A stretch of 64,000 nt of DNA from Azoarcus sp. L1K30 (GCF_018122735.1 NZ_JAGRRD010000001.1:4585486-4649485), one strand, 5' to 3'. Shown: positions 1 through 12,865, counted from the stretch's first letter. Numbers and translations are program-made. Notes: generated by a model from the letters alone, not told the origin.

Positions 1-1
1 G

Positions 2-349
2 GTTGCGACCGTCCCGACGCTGGCGCCTGCGGTGCCGGCCAATGTGCCTGCCGGTGTCTCGGCGCCAGCGACCGAGGCGACGCCGGCAGGGGCCGAGGCT
101 GCTGCCGAACCGCCTCCGCCACTGCGGTTCACCTTTTCGGGCGAATCCTGGGTCGAAGTGCGGGATGGGGCGGGCACGATCGTATTTTCGGGGCTTGGCG
201 TTGCCGGCAGCTCCCGCACCGTGCAGGGCAAGCCGCCCTTTGCACTGGTGATTGGCAATGCACGCAGTGTGCAGCTCGAATTCAACGGCAATCCGGTCGA
301 TCTTGCACCGCACACCAAGGTCTCGGTTGCCCGACTGACGGTCAAGTGA
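2..349 (+). CDS. rodZ: RodZ-like cytoskeletal protein, C-terminal part (5' end outside window)
   Basis: The reading frame is open from the first bases and ends with TGA at 347-349, so only the C-terminal ~115 residues are present. A Pro/Ala/Glu-rich linker comes first, followed by a beta-rich module with [12 protein letters not shown] and a closing VARLTVK. This is typical of the periplasmic C-terminal (DUF4115) domain of RodZ, which couples MreB to the wall-elongation machinery. The N-terminal HTH and membrane segment would lie upstream of the window. The position directly before ispG is the usual one in betaproteobacteria. The identification rests on this domain and the gene order. Confidence 0.75.
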   Translation, partial: VATVPTLAPAVPANVPAGVSAPATEATPAGAEAAAEPPPPLRFTFSGESWVEVRDGAGTIVFSGLGVAGSSRTVQGKPPFALVIGNARSVQLEFNGNPVDLAPHTKVSVARLTVK

Positions 350-350
350 C

Positions 351-1598
351 ATGACGCAATCCACTCCAGTATTCGCCCCGCTGCCTCGTCGTGCAACGCG
401 CCTTGTCCGCATCGGAAAGGTCGCCGTCGGCGGCGCTGCACCCGTAGTCATACAGTCCATGACCAATACCGATACCGCGGATGTGCTCGGTACGGCGATG
501 CAGGTCGCCGAGCTCGCCCGTGCGGGATCGGAAATGGTGCGCATCACCGTCAACAATGAAGACGCAGCGCGGGCCGTACCGCATATTCGCGACCGCCTGC
601 TGGCATTGAACATGGACGTGCCGCTGGTGGGCGATTTCCACTATAACGGTCATACCCTGCTCAGCAAGCATCCCGCCTGTGCCGAGGCGCTGGCCAAACT
701 TCGTATCAATCCGGGCAATGTGGGCGCAGGCAGCAAGCGCGACCCTCAATTCGCGGCGATCGTCGAGATTGCCTGCAAGTACGACAAACCGGTTCGAATC
801 GGCGTGAACTGGGGTAGTCTGGATCAGTCGGTGCTGGCTCGCATCATGGACGAGAATGCCGTTCGGGCGGTGCCGCGCGACGCCGGCGCGGTGATGCGAG
901 AGGCACTGGTCGTTTCGGCGCTGGAGTCCGCGGCCAAGGCCGAGGAGTACGGACTGGGTGCCGACCGCATCATCCTGTCGGCCAAAGTGTCCAGCGTGCA
1001 GGATCTGATTGCCGTCTATCGTGATCTGGCGCAACGCAGCGATTATCCGCTGCATCTCGGTCTGACCGAGGCCGGCATGGGCAGCAAGGGGATCGTCGCA
1101 TCCACGGCCGCCCTTGCCGTACTGTTGCAGGAAGGCATCGGTGACACGATTCGCATCTCGCTCACCCCTGAGCCCGGCGGCAGCCGAACCCAGGAGGTGG
1201 TGGTTGCGCAGGAGATTCTGCAGACGATGGGCTTGCGGGCGTTTACGCCCATGGTGACGGCATGTCCCGGCTGCGGCCGAACGACCAGCACTTTCTTCCA
1301 GGAGCTGGCCTCCGGCATCCAGAATTACGTGCGCGAGCAGATGCCGGTCTGGCGCGAGCAGTACGACGGCGTCGAGAACATGACGCTGGCTGTCATGGGA
1401 TGCGTGGTGAACGGGCCGGGCGAGAGCAAGCACGCCAATATCGGTATTTCCCTGCCAGGCACGGGGGAGTCGCCGGCGGCGCCGGTATTCGTCGATGGCG
1501 AAAAGACGGTTACCCTGCGCGGCGATAATATCGCCGCGGAGTTCAAGGCCATCGTCGATGATTACGTGGCCACTCGGTACATCAGAAAGGCGGGCTGA
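351..1598 (+). CDS. ispG: 4-hydroxy-3-methylbut-2-enyl diphosphate synthase (flavodoxin/ferredoxin), IspG/GcpE
   Basis: It converts methylerythritol cyclodiphosphate to HMBPP in the MEP isoprenoid pathway, in the cytoplasm. The 415 residues fit the family. The N-terminal TIM-barrel part contains [10 protein letters not shown] near residue 35. The C-terminal [4Fe-4S] site is seen as ACPGCGRT (Cys305, Cys308), then GCVVNGPGE with Cys351 and Glu358, the four expected cluster ligands. The ATG lies one base after the rodZ stop, so the two genes are probably translationally coupled. hisS follows after 45 bp, giving the conserved rodZ-ispG-hisS order. Confidence 0.97.
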   Translation: MTQSTPVFAPLPRRATRLVRIGKVAVGGAAPVVIQSMTNTDTADVLGTAMQVAELARAGSEMVRITVNNEDAARAVPHIRDRLLALNMDVPLVGDFHYNGHTLLSKHPACAEALAKLRINPGNVGAGSKRDPQFAAIVEIACKYDKPVRIGVNWGSLDQSVLARIMDENAVRAVPRDAGAVMREALVVSALESAAKAEEYGLGADRIILSAKVSSVQDLIAVYRDLAQRSDYPLHLGLTEAGMGSKGIVASTAALAVLLQEGIGDTIRISLTPEPGGSRTQEVVVAQEILQTMGLRAFTPMVTACPGCGRTTSTFFQELASGIQNYVREQMPVWREQYDGVENMTLAVMGCVVNGPGESKHANIGISLPGTGESPAAPVFVDGEKTVTLRGDNIAAEFKAIVDDYVATRYIRKAG

Positions 1599-1643
1599 GC
1601 ACCTGGCCCGACAACAACAAGACAACGACAAGCAGATCCATCC

Positions 1644-2954
1644 ATGAGTCAGACCTTGCAAGCCGTCCGCGGGATGAACGACATCCTGCCCGACGACGCC
1701 GAAATCTGGGAGCACTTCGAAGACATCGTGCGCGATTGGCTGCGCAGCTACGGCTACCGCCCGATCCGCATGCCCATCGTCGAGCCCACGCCGCTGTTCA
1801 AGCGTGCGATCGGCGAAGTGACCGATATCGTCGAGAAGGAAATGTATTCGTTCGAGGACGCGCTCAATGGCGAGCACCTGACGCTGCGTCCGGAAGGCAC
1901 GGCGTCGTGCGTGCGCGCAGCGATACAGCACAACCTGGTGGCGGCAGGGGGGCCGCAGCGCCTCTACTACCAGGGGCCGATGTTCCGTCACGAGCGCCCG
2001 CAAAAGGGACGCTATCGCCAGTTTCACCAGATCGGTGTCGAGGCGCTCGGCTTTGCCGGGCCGGACATCGACGCCGAACACATCATCATGTGTGCCCGGC
2101 TGTGGGATGACCTCGGTCTGGAGGATGTGAGGCTCGAACTCAATTCGCTCGGTTCCGCCGAGGAGCGGGCGTTGCATCGCGCGGCGCTGATCGCCTATCT
2201 CGAGCAGCACCAAGCCCGCCTGGACGAGGACGGGAAACGCCGCCTCTATACCAATCCGCTGCGGATACTGGATACCAAGAACCCGGATCTGCAGGATGTG
2301 GTCGAGGCGGCGCCCAAGCTGGCGGACTATCTCGGCGATGAATCGCAGGCGCATTTCAATGCGGTTCAGACGCTGCTCAAGGACGCCGGCATTCCGTTCC
2401 GTATCAATCATCGACTCGTGCGCGGTCTGGATTACTACAACCGCACGGTGTTCGAGTGGGTGACGACACGCCTCGGCGCGCAGGGCACGGTGTGCGCCGG
2501 CGGACGTTACGACGGTCTGGTCAGCCAGCTTGGCGGCAAACCGCAGCCGGCGGCGGGTTTTGCCATGGGCGTGGAGCGCTTGCTGGCACTGTGGCGCGAA
2601 AGCGGCGGCGAGGCAGAGCGCCCGGTGCCCGATGTGTACGTGGTGCATATGGGCGACACTGCTCGCCGGCTGGCTTTCCGCGCGGCCGAGGCCTTGCGCG
2701 GACATGGCTTCATGGCCGTCCTGCACTGTGGTGGCGGCAGTTTCAAGTCGCAGATGAAGAAGGCCGACGGCAGTGGCGCGGCGGTGGCGGTGGTGATCGG
2801 CGAGGACGAGGCGCTTGCCGGTGAAGTCGGCGTGAAGCCCCTGCGTGGGCCGGGATTGCAACAGCGCGTGGCGGTGGATCTGGTATCCGAGACCGTGGCG
2901 CAGCTCGTGTTCAACGAGAATGGCGAAGAAGGGGCTGACAATGGCAGTGTATGA
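1644..2954 (+). CDS. hisS: Histidyl-tRNA synthetase
   Basis: Class II aminoacyl-tRNA synthetase charging tRNA-His, 436 residues. Motif 2 is visible as [16 protein letters not shown] around residue 113. The histidine-binding signature [11 protein letters not shown] is near residue 257, and motif 3 is [10 protein letters not shown] near residue 305. A C-terminal anticodon-binding domain follows (VYVVHMGD onwards). The ATG at 1644 gives the family's usual start, [15 protein letters not shown]. The 3' end overlaps the start of yfgM by 14 bp. A second HisRS-like protein, HisZ, is encoded at 10005-11159 and is distinguished by lack of the anticodon domain. Confidence 0.97.
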   Translation: MSQTLQAVRGMNDILPDDAEIWEHFEDIVRDWLRSYGYRPIRMPIVEPTPLFKRAIGEVTDIVEKEMYSFEDALNGEHLTLRPEGTASCVRAAIQHNLVAAGGPQRLYYQGPMFRHERPQKGRYRQFHQIGVEALGFAGPDIDAEHIIMCARLWDDLGLEDVRLELNSLGSAEERALHRAALIAYLEQHQARLDEDGKRRLYTNPLRILDTKNPDLQDVVEAAPKLADYLGDESQAHFNAVQTLLKDAGIPFRINHRLVRGLDYYNRTVFEWVTTRLGAQGTVCAGGRYDGLVSQLGGKPQPAAGFAMGVERLLALWRESGGEAERPVPDVYVVHMGDTARRLAFRAAEALRGHGFMAVLHCGGGSFKSQMKKADGSGAAVAVVIGEDEALAGEVGVKPLRGPGLQQRVAVDLVSETVAQLVFNENGEEGADNGSV

Positions 2955-3585
2955 CCTGGAAGAGCAGGAACAGATTTCCGAACTCAAGGCATGGTGGTCG
3001 CAGTATGGCAAGCTGGTGACAGCGATTGCCGTCGCTGCGGCGGTCACCTCGGTGGGTTGGCAGGGCTGGCAGTGGTACAGGAACAAGGTCGCTGCCGAAG
3101 CCGGCGCGGTGTATTACAGCCTGCAGCAGGCGGCAGCGGGGCAGGACGCACAAAGGGCGCGCGATGCCGCCGGGCGCCTGATCGGGGATTACGGCAGCAC
3201 CGCCTATGCACAGCTGGGTGCCCTGCTGTCTGCCTCGGTGCAGTTTGCCAAGGGCGATCTCGACAACGCCCGGGCGCAGCTCGAATGGGCCGCGGACAAG
3301 GGCGCAGACCCGGCCTTGCGCGAGCTTGCGCGATTGCGCCTTGCCGCCGTGTTGTTGCAGCAGGGCGCCAAGGATCAGGCACTCGAGCGTCTGCAACCGG
3401 TGCCGGCCGGTGCCTATCGCGCGCGTTTCGAGGATCTGCGCGGGGATGTGCTCGCGGCGCAGGGCAAGACGTCCGAGGCCCGTGCCGCCTATCAGGCCGC
3501 GATCGAGGCCCTGGCCATTGCGGGTGACGAGGCGGTGACGCTGCGCGAGGTTGTGCGCGTCAAACTTGAATCGCTTGAAGGCTGA
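2941..3585 (+). CDS. yfgM: YfgM-type Sec-translocon-associated TPR protein
   Basis: 214 residues starting at ATG 2941, which overlaps hisS. The protein opens with [19 protein letters not shown], has one membrane segment at about residues 20-40, then a periplasmic tetratricopeptide-like domain rich in Ala/Leu helices. This is the YfgM family (DUF2133), known in E. coli as a membrane-anchored periplasmic partner of SecYEG/PpiD. Its place between hisS and bamB is the conserved gene order. Longer in-frame starts exist upstream but would lie inside hisS and give non-homologous residues. Confidence 0.9.
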   Translation: MAVYDLEEQEQISELKAWWSQYGKLVTAIAVAAAVTSVGWQGWQWYRNKVAAEAGAVYYSLQQAAAGQDAQRARDAAGRLIGDYGSTAYAQLGALLSASVQFAKGDLDNARAQLEWAADKGADPALRELARLRLAAVLLQQGAKDQALERLQPVPAGAYRARFEDLRGDVLAAQGKTSEARAAYQAAIEALAIAGDEAVTLREVVRVKLESLEG

Positions 3586-3588
3586 ATC

Positions 3589-4731
3589 ATGAAATCATCC
3601 AATCTGCGCATGTTGCCGATGCTGTGCGCCTTCGCCCTGCTTGCCGGTTGCTCCTCGCTGAACCCCTTCGCCAGCAGCGCGCCGAAGCCCGCCGAGCTGG
3701 CCGATTTCAAGCCCACTGTCGACCTGCACGAACTGTGGAAGACCAACATCGGCAAAGCCGGTACCTACGTCTTTCGGCCGGCGGTGGTCGGTGACAGCGT
3801 CTATGCGGCTGCGACGGGGGGCAGCGTCGCCCGCTTCGACGGCGCGCGCGCGGTGTGGCGCAGTGACGCAAAGACCGAGTTGTCGGCCGGCGTTGGCAGT
3901 GACGGCCGGCTTGCCGTGGTGGTGAGCGTTGGTGGCGAAGCCATTGCCTACGATGCGCAGAGTGGCGCCGAGCGCTGGCGTGTGCCGGTCGGGGCCGAGG
4001 TGCTCGCGCCGCCCGCGGTCAATGCCGATGTGGTGGTCATGCGTGCGTCAGATCACCGATTGATCGCACTCAATGCGCGGGACGGAAGCCGGCGCTGGGT
4101 GTATCAGCGCAACAACCCCGCGCTAGCCCTGCGCAGCCATGCAGGCGTGGTGCTCGAAGGCAATGTCTTGCTGGCGGGCTTCCCCGGCGGCAAGCTGGTG
4201 GCCGTCAACCTGGCCAACGGTGGCGCCTTGTGGGAGTTGAACGTGGCCACGCCGCGCGGCGCGACCGAGCTCGAGCGTGTGGCAGACGTTGCCGGCACGC
4301 CGGTGGTGAGCCGGCGCGAGGTTTGTGCCGTGACCTATCAGGGACGCGCAGCCTGCTTTGACGGCAGCAACGGCAACGCGCTGTGGGCGCGCGACTTCTC
4401 GAGTGCGGTGGGCATGGATCGCGACACCCGCTTCGCCGTCATTACCGACGACCACGATGCCGTGCAGGCACTTGACGTGTATAGCGGGGCGAGCATGTGG
4501 AAGCAGGATGCGCTGGTGCGGCGCAAAGTGTCGCGTCCTCTCATTGTCGGCGATTACGTCGCCGTCGGCGATGTCGAGGGATATGTTCATCTGTTGCGTC
4601 GCGAGGATGGTGCTTTCGCCGCCCGCCGGCGTGTCGATAGCAGTGCGGTCGTGGCCGACCTGCAGCGCCTGGGCGGCGGCTTCGTCGTTCAGACGCGCGA
4701 TGGCGACATCGTCGCCTATGACGTGCGTTAA
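3589..4731 (+). CDS. bamB: Outer-membrane assembly lipoprotein BamB
   Basis: 380-residue lipoprotein of the BAM complex that inserts beta-barrel proteins into the outer membrane. The N-terminus is a lipoprotein signal with lipobox LLAGC, lipidated Cys at about residue 21. The rest is a series of PQQ-type beta-propeller repeats, seen as recurring AxDAxxGxxxW-like units such as AYDAQSGAERW, ALNARDGSRRW and AVNLANGGALW. The gene begins 3 bp after yfgM and is followed at 15 bp by der. Both neighbours match the enterobacterial and betaproteobacterial order. Confidence 0.95.
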   Translation: MKSSNLRMLPMLCAFALLAGCSSLNPFASSAPKPAELADFKPTVDLHELWKTNIGKAGTYVFRPAVVGDSVYAAATGGSVARFDGARAVWRSDAKTELSAGVGSDGRLAVVVSVGGEAIAYDAQSGAERWRVPVGAEVLAPPAVNADVVVMRASDHRLIALNARDGSRRWVYQRNNPALALRSHAGVVLEGNVLLAGFPGGKLVAVNLANGGALWELNVATPRGATELERVADVAGTPVVSRREVCAVTYQGRAACFDGSNGNALWARDFSSAVGMDRDTRFAVITDDHDAVQALDVYSGASMWKQDALVRRKVSRPLIVGDYVAVGDVEGYVHLLRREDGAFAARRRVDSSAVVADLQRLGGGFVVQTRDGDIVAYDVR

Positions 4732-4746
4732 GTCGGAATACTCTTT

Positions 4747-6075
4747 GTGAAACCTACCATCGTCCTCGTCGGTCGTCCCAATGTGGGCAAATCGACGCTT
4801 TTCAACCGCTTGACGCGCACCCGTGATGCGCTGGTTGCCGACCAGCCCGGTTTGACCCGCGACCGCCACTACGGTATCGGTCGCGTGGGAGACCGGGACT
4901 ACCTCGTGGTCGATACCGCCGGCTTCGATCCCGTGGCCAAGGACGGAATCATGCACGAGATGGCGCGCCAGGCGGAGCAGGCCATCGCCGAAGCCGACGT
5001 GCTGCTCTTCCTCGTCGATGGCCGCGCCGGGCGCACGCCACATGACGAACAGATTGCCGCACGGCTGCGTCGAGCGGGGCGACCCGTTCACCTCGTCGTG
5101 AACAAAGCCGAGGGGCTGGAGCGCGCGCTGGCCTCGGCCGACTTCCATGCTCTCGGGTTCGGCGCGCCGTTGCCGGTGTCGGCAGCCCATGGCGACGGTG
5201 TCAAGCAGCTGGTCGAACTCGTTCTCGCACCGTTCGCGCCTGATGACGAGCCTGCATCCAGCGAGGACAGCGGTCCTTCGGTGGCGATCGTGGGACGACC
5301 CAACGTCGGCAAGTCGACGCTGGTGAATACGCTGATCGGCGAAGAGCGCGTGATTGCATTCGACCTGCCCGGTACCACGCGCGACGCGATTTCTATTCCA
5401 TTCGAACGTGGCGGCAAGCATTACACACTGATCGATACGGCCGGGCTGCGGCGACGTGGCCGGGTTTTCGAGGCGGTGGAAAAGTTCTCCGTGATCAAGA
5501 CCCTTCAGGCGATTCAGGAAGCGAACGTGGCCGTGTTGGTGCTTGACGCCTCGCAGGAGATCTCCGATCAGGATGCGCATATTGCCGGCTTCGTGCTCGA
5601 TGCCGGCCGTGCGCTGGTGGTGGCGATCAACAAGTGGGACGCCGTCGACGATTACCAGCGTGACCAGCTCAAGCAGGAGATTTCGCGCAAGCTCGGCTTT
5701 CTGTCATTTGCCCGCTTTCACCAGATTTCGGCACTGAAGGCCGACGGCGTGGGCGCGCTGCTGAAGTCGGTCGATGCGGCGTATGCAGCGGCGATGTCGA
5801 ACCTGTCAACGCCACAACTGACACGCACGATGCAGGCCGCCATTGCAAAGCAGGCACCGCCACGCCACGGCACTTCCCGACCCAAGCTGCGCTATGCGCA
5901 CCAGGGCGGCATGAACCCGCCGATCATCGTGATCCATGGTAATTCTCTGGAAAACCTCCCGACTTCCTATGTGCGTTACCTCGAACGTGCCTTCATGGAG
6001 GCATTCAAACTTCAGGGTACCCCCTTGCGCATCCAGTTCCGTACTGCGCACAATCCGTACGCGAGCAAACCCTGA
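4747..6075 (+). CDS. der: Ribosome biogenesis GTPase Der (EngA)
   Basis: Tandem-G-domain GTPase needed for 50S subunit maturation, 442 residues. Two complete Walker A motifs GRPNVGKS are visible, at residues 8-15 and about 182-189, with matching G3 (DTAG), NKxE/NKWD and SA signatures. A C-terminal KH-like domain spans about residues 355-440. The start is GTG at 4747, giving [16 protein letters not shown], the family's usual N-terminus. The gene follows bamB by 15 bp and probably belongs to the same transcript. Confidence 0.97.
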   Translation: MKPTIVLVGRPNVGKSTLFNRLTRTRDALVADQPGLTRDRHYGIGRVGDRDYLVVDTAGFDPVAKDGIMHEMARQAEQAIAEADVLLFLVDGRAGRTPHDEQIAARLRRAGRPVHLVVNKAEGLERALASADFHALGFGAPLPVSAAHGDGVKQLVELVLAPFAPDDEPASSEDSGPSVAIVGRPNVGKSTLVNTLIGEERVIAFDLPGTTRDAISIPFERGGKHYTLIDTAGLRRRGRVFEAVEKFSVIKTLQAIQEANVAVLVLDASQEISDQDAHIAGFVLDAGRALVVAINKWDAVDDYQRDQLKQEISRKLGFLSFARFHQISALKADGVGALLKSVDAAYAAAMSNLSTPQLTRTMQAAIAKQAPPRHGTSRPKLRYAHQGGMNPPIIVIHGNSLENLPTSYVRYLERAFMEAFKLQGTPLRIQFRTAHNPYASKP

Positions 6076-6124
6076 TTGCGCGAAATCCTTGTCTCCACAC
6101 CAGGATTTGCGCCGTGTTGTCATG

Positions 6125-6153
6125 TTGCGACGCAGCAATAATTACTATACATT
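6125..6153 (+). promoter_or_regulatory. Candidate hfq promoter
   Basis: In the AT-rich gap before hfq, TTGCGA at 6125-6130 and TACATT at 6148-6153 are spaced 17 bp. The -10 match is moderate. A Shine-Dalgarno-like AACGAGG follows just before the hfq ATG. The local drop in GC against its surroundings supports a promoter here, but the exact boxes are inferred. Confidence 0.4.
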
Positions 6154-6183
6154 CTTATAAACACAAGATAACGAGGTTCCACA

Positions 6184-6429
6184 ATGAGCAATAAAGGGCA
6201 ACTTTTACAAGACCCGTTTTTGAACACCCTGCGCAGGGAGCATGTGCCTGTCTCGATCTACCTGGTCAATGGCATCAAGCTGCAGGGGCAGATCGAATCG
6301 TTCGACCAGTATGTTGTGCTGCTCAAGAATACCGTCACCCAGATGGTCTACAAGCACGCCATCTCGACCGTGGTGCCCGCCCGCCCGGTGACCATACAGC
6401 AGCAGGAAGCGGCCGAGGGCGCCAACTGA
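6184..6429 (+). CDS. hfq: RNA chaperone Hfq
   Basis: 81-residue Sm-like hexameric RNA chaperone that pairs small RNAs with mRNAs. Sm1 is seen from [28 protein letters not shown] and Sm2 as [12 protein letters not shown] (the YKHA uridine-binding signature), both intact. The C-terminal tail is short, as usual in betaproteobacteria. It precedes hflX by 51 bp, the same hfq-hflX-hflK-hflC order as in E. coli. Confidence 0.98.
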   Translation: MSNKGQLLQDPFLNTLRREHVPVSIYLVNGIKLQGQIESFDQYVVLLKNTVTQMVYKHAISTVVPARPVTIQQQEAAEGAN

Positions 6430-6480
6430 TTTCCCCTTTCGGTCTAACCGCTCGGCGGCTACCTGCCGCGCTCAGTGCCC

Positions 6481-7656
6481 ATGTTTGAACGTCCCGAGAG
6501 CGGCGAGCGGGCGGTACTCGTCCAGCTCGATCTGCGGCAGGGGGCGTTCGAGGAGCGTCTTTCCGAACTCAAGCTGCTGGCTCAGAGTGCGGGCGCCAGC
6601 GTCGAAGCGGTGGTGTCCGGCCGTCGTGCTGCGCCTGATCCGGCGCTTTTCGCCGGGCGGGGAAAAGTCGCGGAAATCGCCGAGGCGCTGCGTGCCAACG
6701 AGGCCGATCTGGTCATCTTCAATCATGCGCTGTCGCCCGGCCAGCAGCGCAACCTCGAGCGCGAGCTCGGCCATCGGGTCATCGACCGTACAGCGCTGAT
6801 TCTCGACATCTTTGCGCAACGCGCGCGAAGTCACGAGGGCAAGTTGCAGGTCGAGCTGGCACAGCTCAGTCATCTGGCGACCCGCCTTGTGCGTGGCTGG
6901 ACTCACCTCGAACGCCAGAAGGGCGGCATCGGTTTGCGTGGGCCGGGCGAAACCCAGCTCGAGACCGACCGTCGCCTGCTGGGGATCCGGGTGAAGATGC
7001 TGAAGCTGCGGCTCAAGCAGATCGAGAAACAGCGTCGCACCCGTCGCCGCGGCCGTGACCGCCAGGATGTGCTGTCGGTGTCGCTGGTCGGCTACACCAA
7101 TGCGGGCAAGTCCACACTGTTCAACGCGCTGACCAAGGCAGGCGGCTACGCCGCCGACCAGCTTTTCGCCACGCTGGACACGACCTCGAGAAGACTTTTT
7201 GTCGGTTCCGGGAACGTCGTGCTGTCCGACACGGTCGGATTCATCCGTGATCTGCCGCATGCGTTGGTAGAGGCGTTCAAGGCGACGCTGGAGGAGACGG
7301 CCCAGGCTGACCTTCTGCTTCACGTCGTGGATTCGGCCAGCGAAGACCGCGATGCGCAGATTGCGGCAGTAAATGACGTGTTGGCCGAGATCGGCGCTGC
7401 CGATGTGCCGCAAATTCTGGTGTGGAACAAGATTGACCTGACCCACGCCGAGGCGGCAGTCGAGAGGGGTGACTGTGATAGAATCAGGCGCGTTTTTTTG
7501 AGCGCGAGAAGCGGCGATGGGGTGGACCTGATGCGTACTGCATTGGCCGAGATTGCACAGGCCTCGACCCAGCGCGTAATCGACGCTCGAGAAGCAGCTG
7601 CTTCCGATCCTGAGCACGACGTCGACTCCGTCAATAACTTTCCATTGCAACAGTGA
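6481..7656 (+). CDS. hflX: Ribosome-associated GTPase HflX
   Basis: About 391 residues. The N-terminal HflX domain carries the GRGKVAEI glycine-rich segment. A helical linker with RKxGGIGLRGPGETQLE-type motif (GGIGLRGPGETQLETDRR) follows, then a G domain with Walker A GYTNAGKST near residue 204, DTVGFI and NKID. HflX splits stalled or heat-damaged ribosomes. I take ATG 6481 (MFERPESGERA), matching family N-termini; an in-frame GTG at 6475 adds only two residues. The C-terminus overlaps the region just before hflK. Confidence 0.95.
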   Translation: MFERPESGERAVLVQLDLRQGAFEERLSELKLLAQSAGASVEAVVSGRRAAPDPALFAGRGKVAEIAEALRANEADLVIFNHALSPGQQRNLERELGHRVIDRTALILDIFAQRARSHEGKLQVELAQLSHLATRLVRGWTHLERQKGGIGLRGPGETQLETDRRLLGIRVKMLKLRLKQIEKQRRTRRRGRDRQDVLSVSLVGYTNAGKSTLFNALTKAGGYAADQLFATLDTTSRRLFVGSGNVVLSDTVGFIRDLPHALVEAFKATLEETAQADLLLHVVDSASEDRDAQIAAVNDVLAEIGAADVPQILVWNKIDLTHAEAAVERGDCDRIRRVFLSARSGDGVDLMRTALAEIAQASTQRVIDAREAAASDPEHDVDSVNNFPLQQ

Positions 7657-7670
7657 TAACAGGCATTCTC

Positions 7671-8924
7671 ATGTCACTCAACGATCCACGCTGGGGTAAC
7701 CGCGGAAACGACGGTGATCGCGGCGAAGGCAATCGCGGCGGTAACCAGGGGCCTCCTGATCTCGAGGAAGTCTGGCGCGATTTCAATCAACGACTTTCCG
7801 GTATGTTCGGCGGCAAGCGCGGCGGACGCGGCAGCGGTTCGGGCGGTGGCGACGGCGGCGATGGTCCACAGTTGCCGAACTTCTCGTTCAAACAGTTTGG
7901 CGGCGGCATCGGTGCACTGCTGGCGCTGGTTGTCGTCGTGTGGCTGGCGAGCGGTTTCTACACCGTTGACGCGAACCAGCGTGGCGTCGTGCTGCGGCTG
8001 GGCAAGTTCGTCGAGACGACCGAGCCCGGTCTGCGCTGGCGCCTCCCCGCACCGATCGAGTCGCACGAGATCGTCGACCTCACCGGTGTGCGCACGGTCG
8101 AAGTCGGCTATCGCGGCTCCGAACGCAACAAGGTGCTGCGCGAGGCGCTGATGCTGACTGATGACGAGAACATCATCAGCATTCAGTTCGCGGTTCAGTA
8201 CGTGCTCAAGAGTCCCGAGAGCTACGTCTTCAACAACCGTTTTCCGGACGAGTCGGTCGCCCAAGTGGCCGAAACTGGCATGCGCGAGATCGTCGGCAAG
8301 AGTCGCATGGACTTCGTGCTGTACGAAGGGCGCGAAGAGATTGCCGCCACTGCGCAGGAGTTGATGCAGCGCATTCTCGATCGCTACGAGACGGGTATCC
8401 AGATCAGCCGTGTGACCATGCAGAACGCGCAGCCGCCGGAGCAGGTGCAGGCTTCCTTCGACGATGCGGTGAAAGCGGGCCAGGATCGCGAGCGGCAAAA
8501 GAACGAAGGCGAGGCTTATGCGAACGACGTCATTCCGCGTGCGCGGGGTACGGCTTCGCGCTTGCTTGAGGAGTCCAGTGCGTATCGCGAGCGGGTGATC
8601 GCCAACGCCGAGGGTGAGGCGAGCCGTTTCAACCAGATCTACACCGAATTCAAGCGGGCGCCCGAAGTGACCCGGGAGCGCATGTACCTGGAGACCATGC
8701 AGCAGATACTGGCCAGCACCAGCAAGGTCATGATCGATGCCAAGGGCAATGGCAATTTGCTGCTCCTGCCGCTCGACAAGATCATTCAGCAGGCGGGCAG
8801 CGCACCTGCGCCAACCGTATCTGATCCGCAGGTGACCCTGCCTGCAGCAACCAATGCACCGGCCGGCAGCCTGGATCCGCGCAGTCGCGATCTGCTGCGC
8901 AGCCGTGAGCGGGGAGAGCGTTGA
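7671..8924 (+). CDS. hflK: FtsH protease regulator subunit HflK
   Basis: Membrane SPFH/band-7 protein that forms the HflKC cage around the FtsH protease. 417 residues with a Gly/Asp-rich cytoplasmic N-terminus (repeated GNRGGN, GGGDGGDG), one membrane segment around residues 78-98, the band-7 domain starting VDANQRGVVLRLGKF, and a helical Glu/Ala/Arg-rich part. ATG 7671 is chosen because the product then begins MSLNDPRWG, the usual start; an in-frame GTG at 7653 overlaps hflX. The stop TGA (8922-8924) overlaps the hflC ATG by one base. Confidence 0.95.
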   Translation: MSLNDPRWGNRGNDGDRGEGNRGGNQGPPDLEEVWRDFNQRLSGMFGGKRGGRGSGSGGGDGGDGPQLPNFSFKQFGGGIGALLALVVVVWLASGFYTVDANQRGVVLRLGKFVETTEPGLRWRLPAPIESHEIVDLTGVRTVEVGYRGSERNKVLREALMLTDDENIISIQFAVQYVLKSPESYVFNNRFPDESVAQVAETGMREIVGKSRMDFVLYEGREEIAATAQELMQRILDRYETGIQISRVTMQNAQPPEQVQASFDDAVKAGQDRERQKNEGEAYANDVIPRARGTASRLLEESSAYRERVIANAEGEASRFNQIYTEFKRAPEVTRERMYLETMQQILASTSKVMIDAKGNGNLLLLPLDKIIQQAGSAPAPTVSDPQVTLPAATNAPAGSLDPRSRDLLRSRERGER

Positions 8925-9805
8925 TGCGTGACAAGATTTCCCTGATCGGTGGTGCGCTGCTGTTCGTCGCAGCGGTGGCCTCCATGTCTCTATTTACGGT
9001 CGATCAGCGCCAGTTTGCGATCGTGTTCCAGCTCGGCGAAGTCAAGGATGTCATCAGTACGCCGGGTTTGAACGTGAAGCTGCCCCTGATTCAGAACGTG
9101 CGTTACTTCGACAAGCGCATCCTTACCATGGATACGCCGGAGCCTGAGCGCTTCATCACCTCGGAGAAGAAGAACGTGCTGGTGGACCACTTCGTCAAGT
9201 GGCGCATCATCGACCCGCGTTTGTATTACGAGTCGGTGGCGGGCGACGAATCGCGCGCCCGGATTCGTCTGGCGCAGACGGTCAATGCCGGGCTGCGCGA
9301 GGAGTTCGGCAAGCGCACGGTGCATGACGTCGTGTCGGGTGAGCGTGACCAGATCATGGAGGACATGCGTGCCAAGGCCGACCAGGACGCGCGCAAGATC
9401 GGCGCCCAGATCATCGATGTGCGCCTGAAGCGGGTCGATCTTCCCACCGAAGTGTCCGCTTCCGTGTATAGCCGGATGGAAGCCGAGCGCAAGCGCGTGG
9501 CCAACGAATTGCGCTCGCAGGGTGCGGCCGAGGCCGAAAAGATCCGTGCGGATGCGGATCGTCAGCGTGAGGTCATCATCGCTGAGGCCTACCGCGACGC
9601 CCAGCGTGAAAAGGGTGCCGGTGACGCCAAGGCAACCTCGATCTACGCCGACGCCTTCGGGCAAAGCCCGGAGTTCTATTCCTTCTATCGCAGCCTCGAG
9701 GCTTACCGGGCGAGCTTCTCCGGCAAGGACGACGTGATGGTGGTCGACCCGAGTTCGGACTTCTTCAAGTTCATGAAGAACTCCAAGGGGTCGGGACGGA
9801 ACTGA
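8924..9805 (+). CDS. hflC: FtsH protease regulator subunit HflC
   Basis: Partner of HflK in the HflKC complex, 293 residues. One N-terminal membrane segment (about residues 7-26) precedes the band-7 domain, FTVDQRQFAIVFQLGEVK. The YxxxxxGxGDAxA region appears as EKGAGDAKATSIYADAFG. The start ATG at 8924 shares its A with the hflK TGA stop, so translation is coupled; a TTG one codon earlier is less likely. Confidence 0.96.
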   Translation: MRDKISLIGGALLFVAAVASMSLFTVDQRQFAIVFQLGEVKDVISTPGLNVKLPLIQNVRYFDKRILTMDTPEPERFITSEKKNVLVDHFVKWRIIDPRLYYESVAGDESRARIRLAQTVNAGLREEFGKRTVHDVVSGERDQIMEDMRAKADQDARKIGAQIIDVRLKRVDLPTEVSASVYSRMEAERKRVANELRSQGAAEAEKIRADADRQREVIIAEAYRDAQREKGAGDAKATSIYADAFGQSPEFYSFYRSLEAYRASFSGKDDVMVVDPSSDFFKFMKNSKGSGRN

Positions 9806-9811
9806 TCCCTG

Positions 9812-9997
9812 ATGGGCAACTCCCTGCTGACGGCCTTCGCGCTGATGTTGATCATCGAAGGCATCGTCCCCTTTGTCGCGCCAGCTACCTGGCGCGAAAC
9901 CTTTTTGCGTCTCGCCCGCATGGCTGACGGCCAGATACGTTTCTTTGGCTTGTCATCGATGCTGGCGGGACTGGTCCTGTTGATTGTCTTTGGTTGA
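9812..9997 (+). CDS. DUF2065 small inner-membrane protein (YjeT-like)
   Basis: A 61-residue protein with two hydrophobic segments, about residues 5-24 and 43-60, separated by the loop [20 protein letters not shown]. This is the DUF2065/YjeT family, which regularly sits after hflC in proteobacteria. Its function is unknown. It starts 6 bp after hflC and ends 7 bp before the chosen start of hisZ, so it is probably co-transcribed. Confidence 0.85.
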   Translation: MGNSLLTAFALMLIIEGIVPFVAPATWRETFLRLARMADGQIRFFGLSSMLAGLVLLIVFG

Positions 9998-10004
9998 TTC
10001 TTTC

Positions 10005-12474
<2,470 letters not shown>

Positions 12475-12545
12475 TGAACGTGCGCCGTGCGCCGGTTGTG
12501 AGACCGGCGCCGTCGCTGGCGTGCGCCGCAGGGCGGAAAAAGCAA

Positions 12546-12569
12546 AAAGCCGACACAAGGTCGGCTTTG
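12546..12569 (-). terminator. Rho-independent terminator of the upstream tRNA-Leu locus
   Basis: On the minus strand GCCGAC-CTTGT-GTCGGC forms a 6-bp stem, followed by a run of T. It lies about 10 bases beyond the encoded CCA end of the duplicated tRNA-Leu region. Read on the plus strand the same stem is flanked by TTTGCTTT, so it might also help end purA transcripts. Confidence 0.75.
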
Positions 12570-12623
12570 CTTTGAAACTGGTGCCCAGAAGAGGACTCGA
12601 ACCTCCACGCCTCGCAGCGCTAG

Positions 12624-12704
<81 letters not shown>

Positions 12705-12714
12705 AGGGAGGCGC

Positions 12715-12743
12715 ATTGTATCCGGATCATCTTGCCGATGGAA
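12715..12743 (-). promoter_or_regulatory. Promoter of the damaged tRNA-Leu copy
   Basis: On the minus strand TTCCAT (12738-12743) and TACAAT (12715-12720) are 17 bp apart, with the -10 box ending 10 bases before the tRNA 5' end at 12704. The bases after the -10 box (GCGC) match those after the -10 box of the intact copy, suggesting the promoter was duplicated with the gene. The -35 match is only fair. Confidence 0.5.
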
Positions 12744-12865
12744 GGCAAAATCGGCAAAAATTTCTGTCCGGTACGAGAACGGCTGTCGTGAGCGCGTTTC
12801 GTGTGCGTTGGCACTTGCCCTCAAGGCCGCCGTTGCAGATCGATCAATCAAAACTACAAAACAAA

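Noticed and set aside
342-3086. A 914-codon open frame on the minus strand opposite ispG and hisS
   Set aside because: It is antisense to two clearly identified genes, and its translation is rich in His/Arg/Ala with no domain. It reflects high GC at third codon positions.
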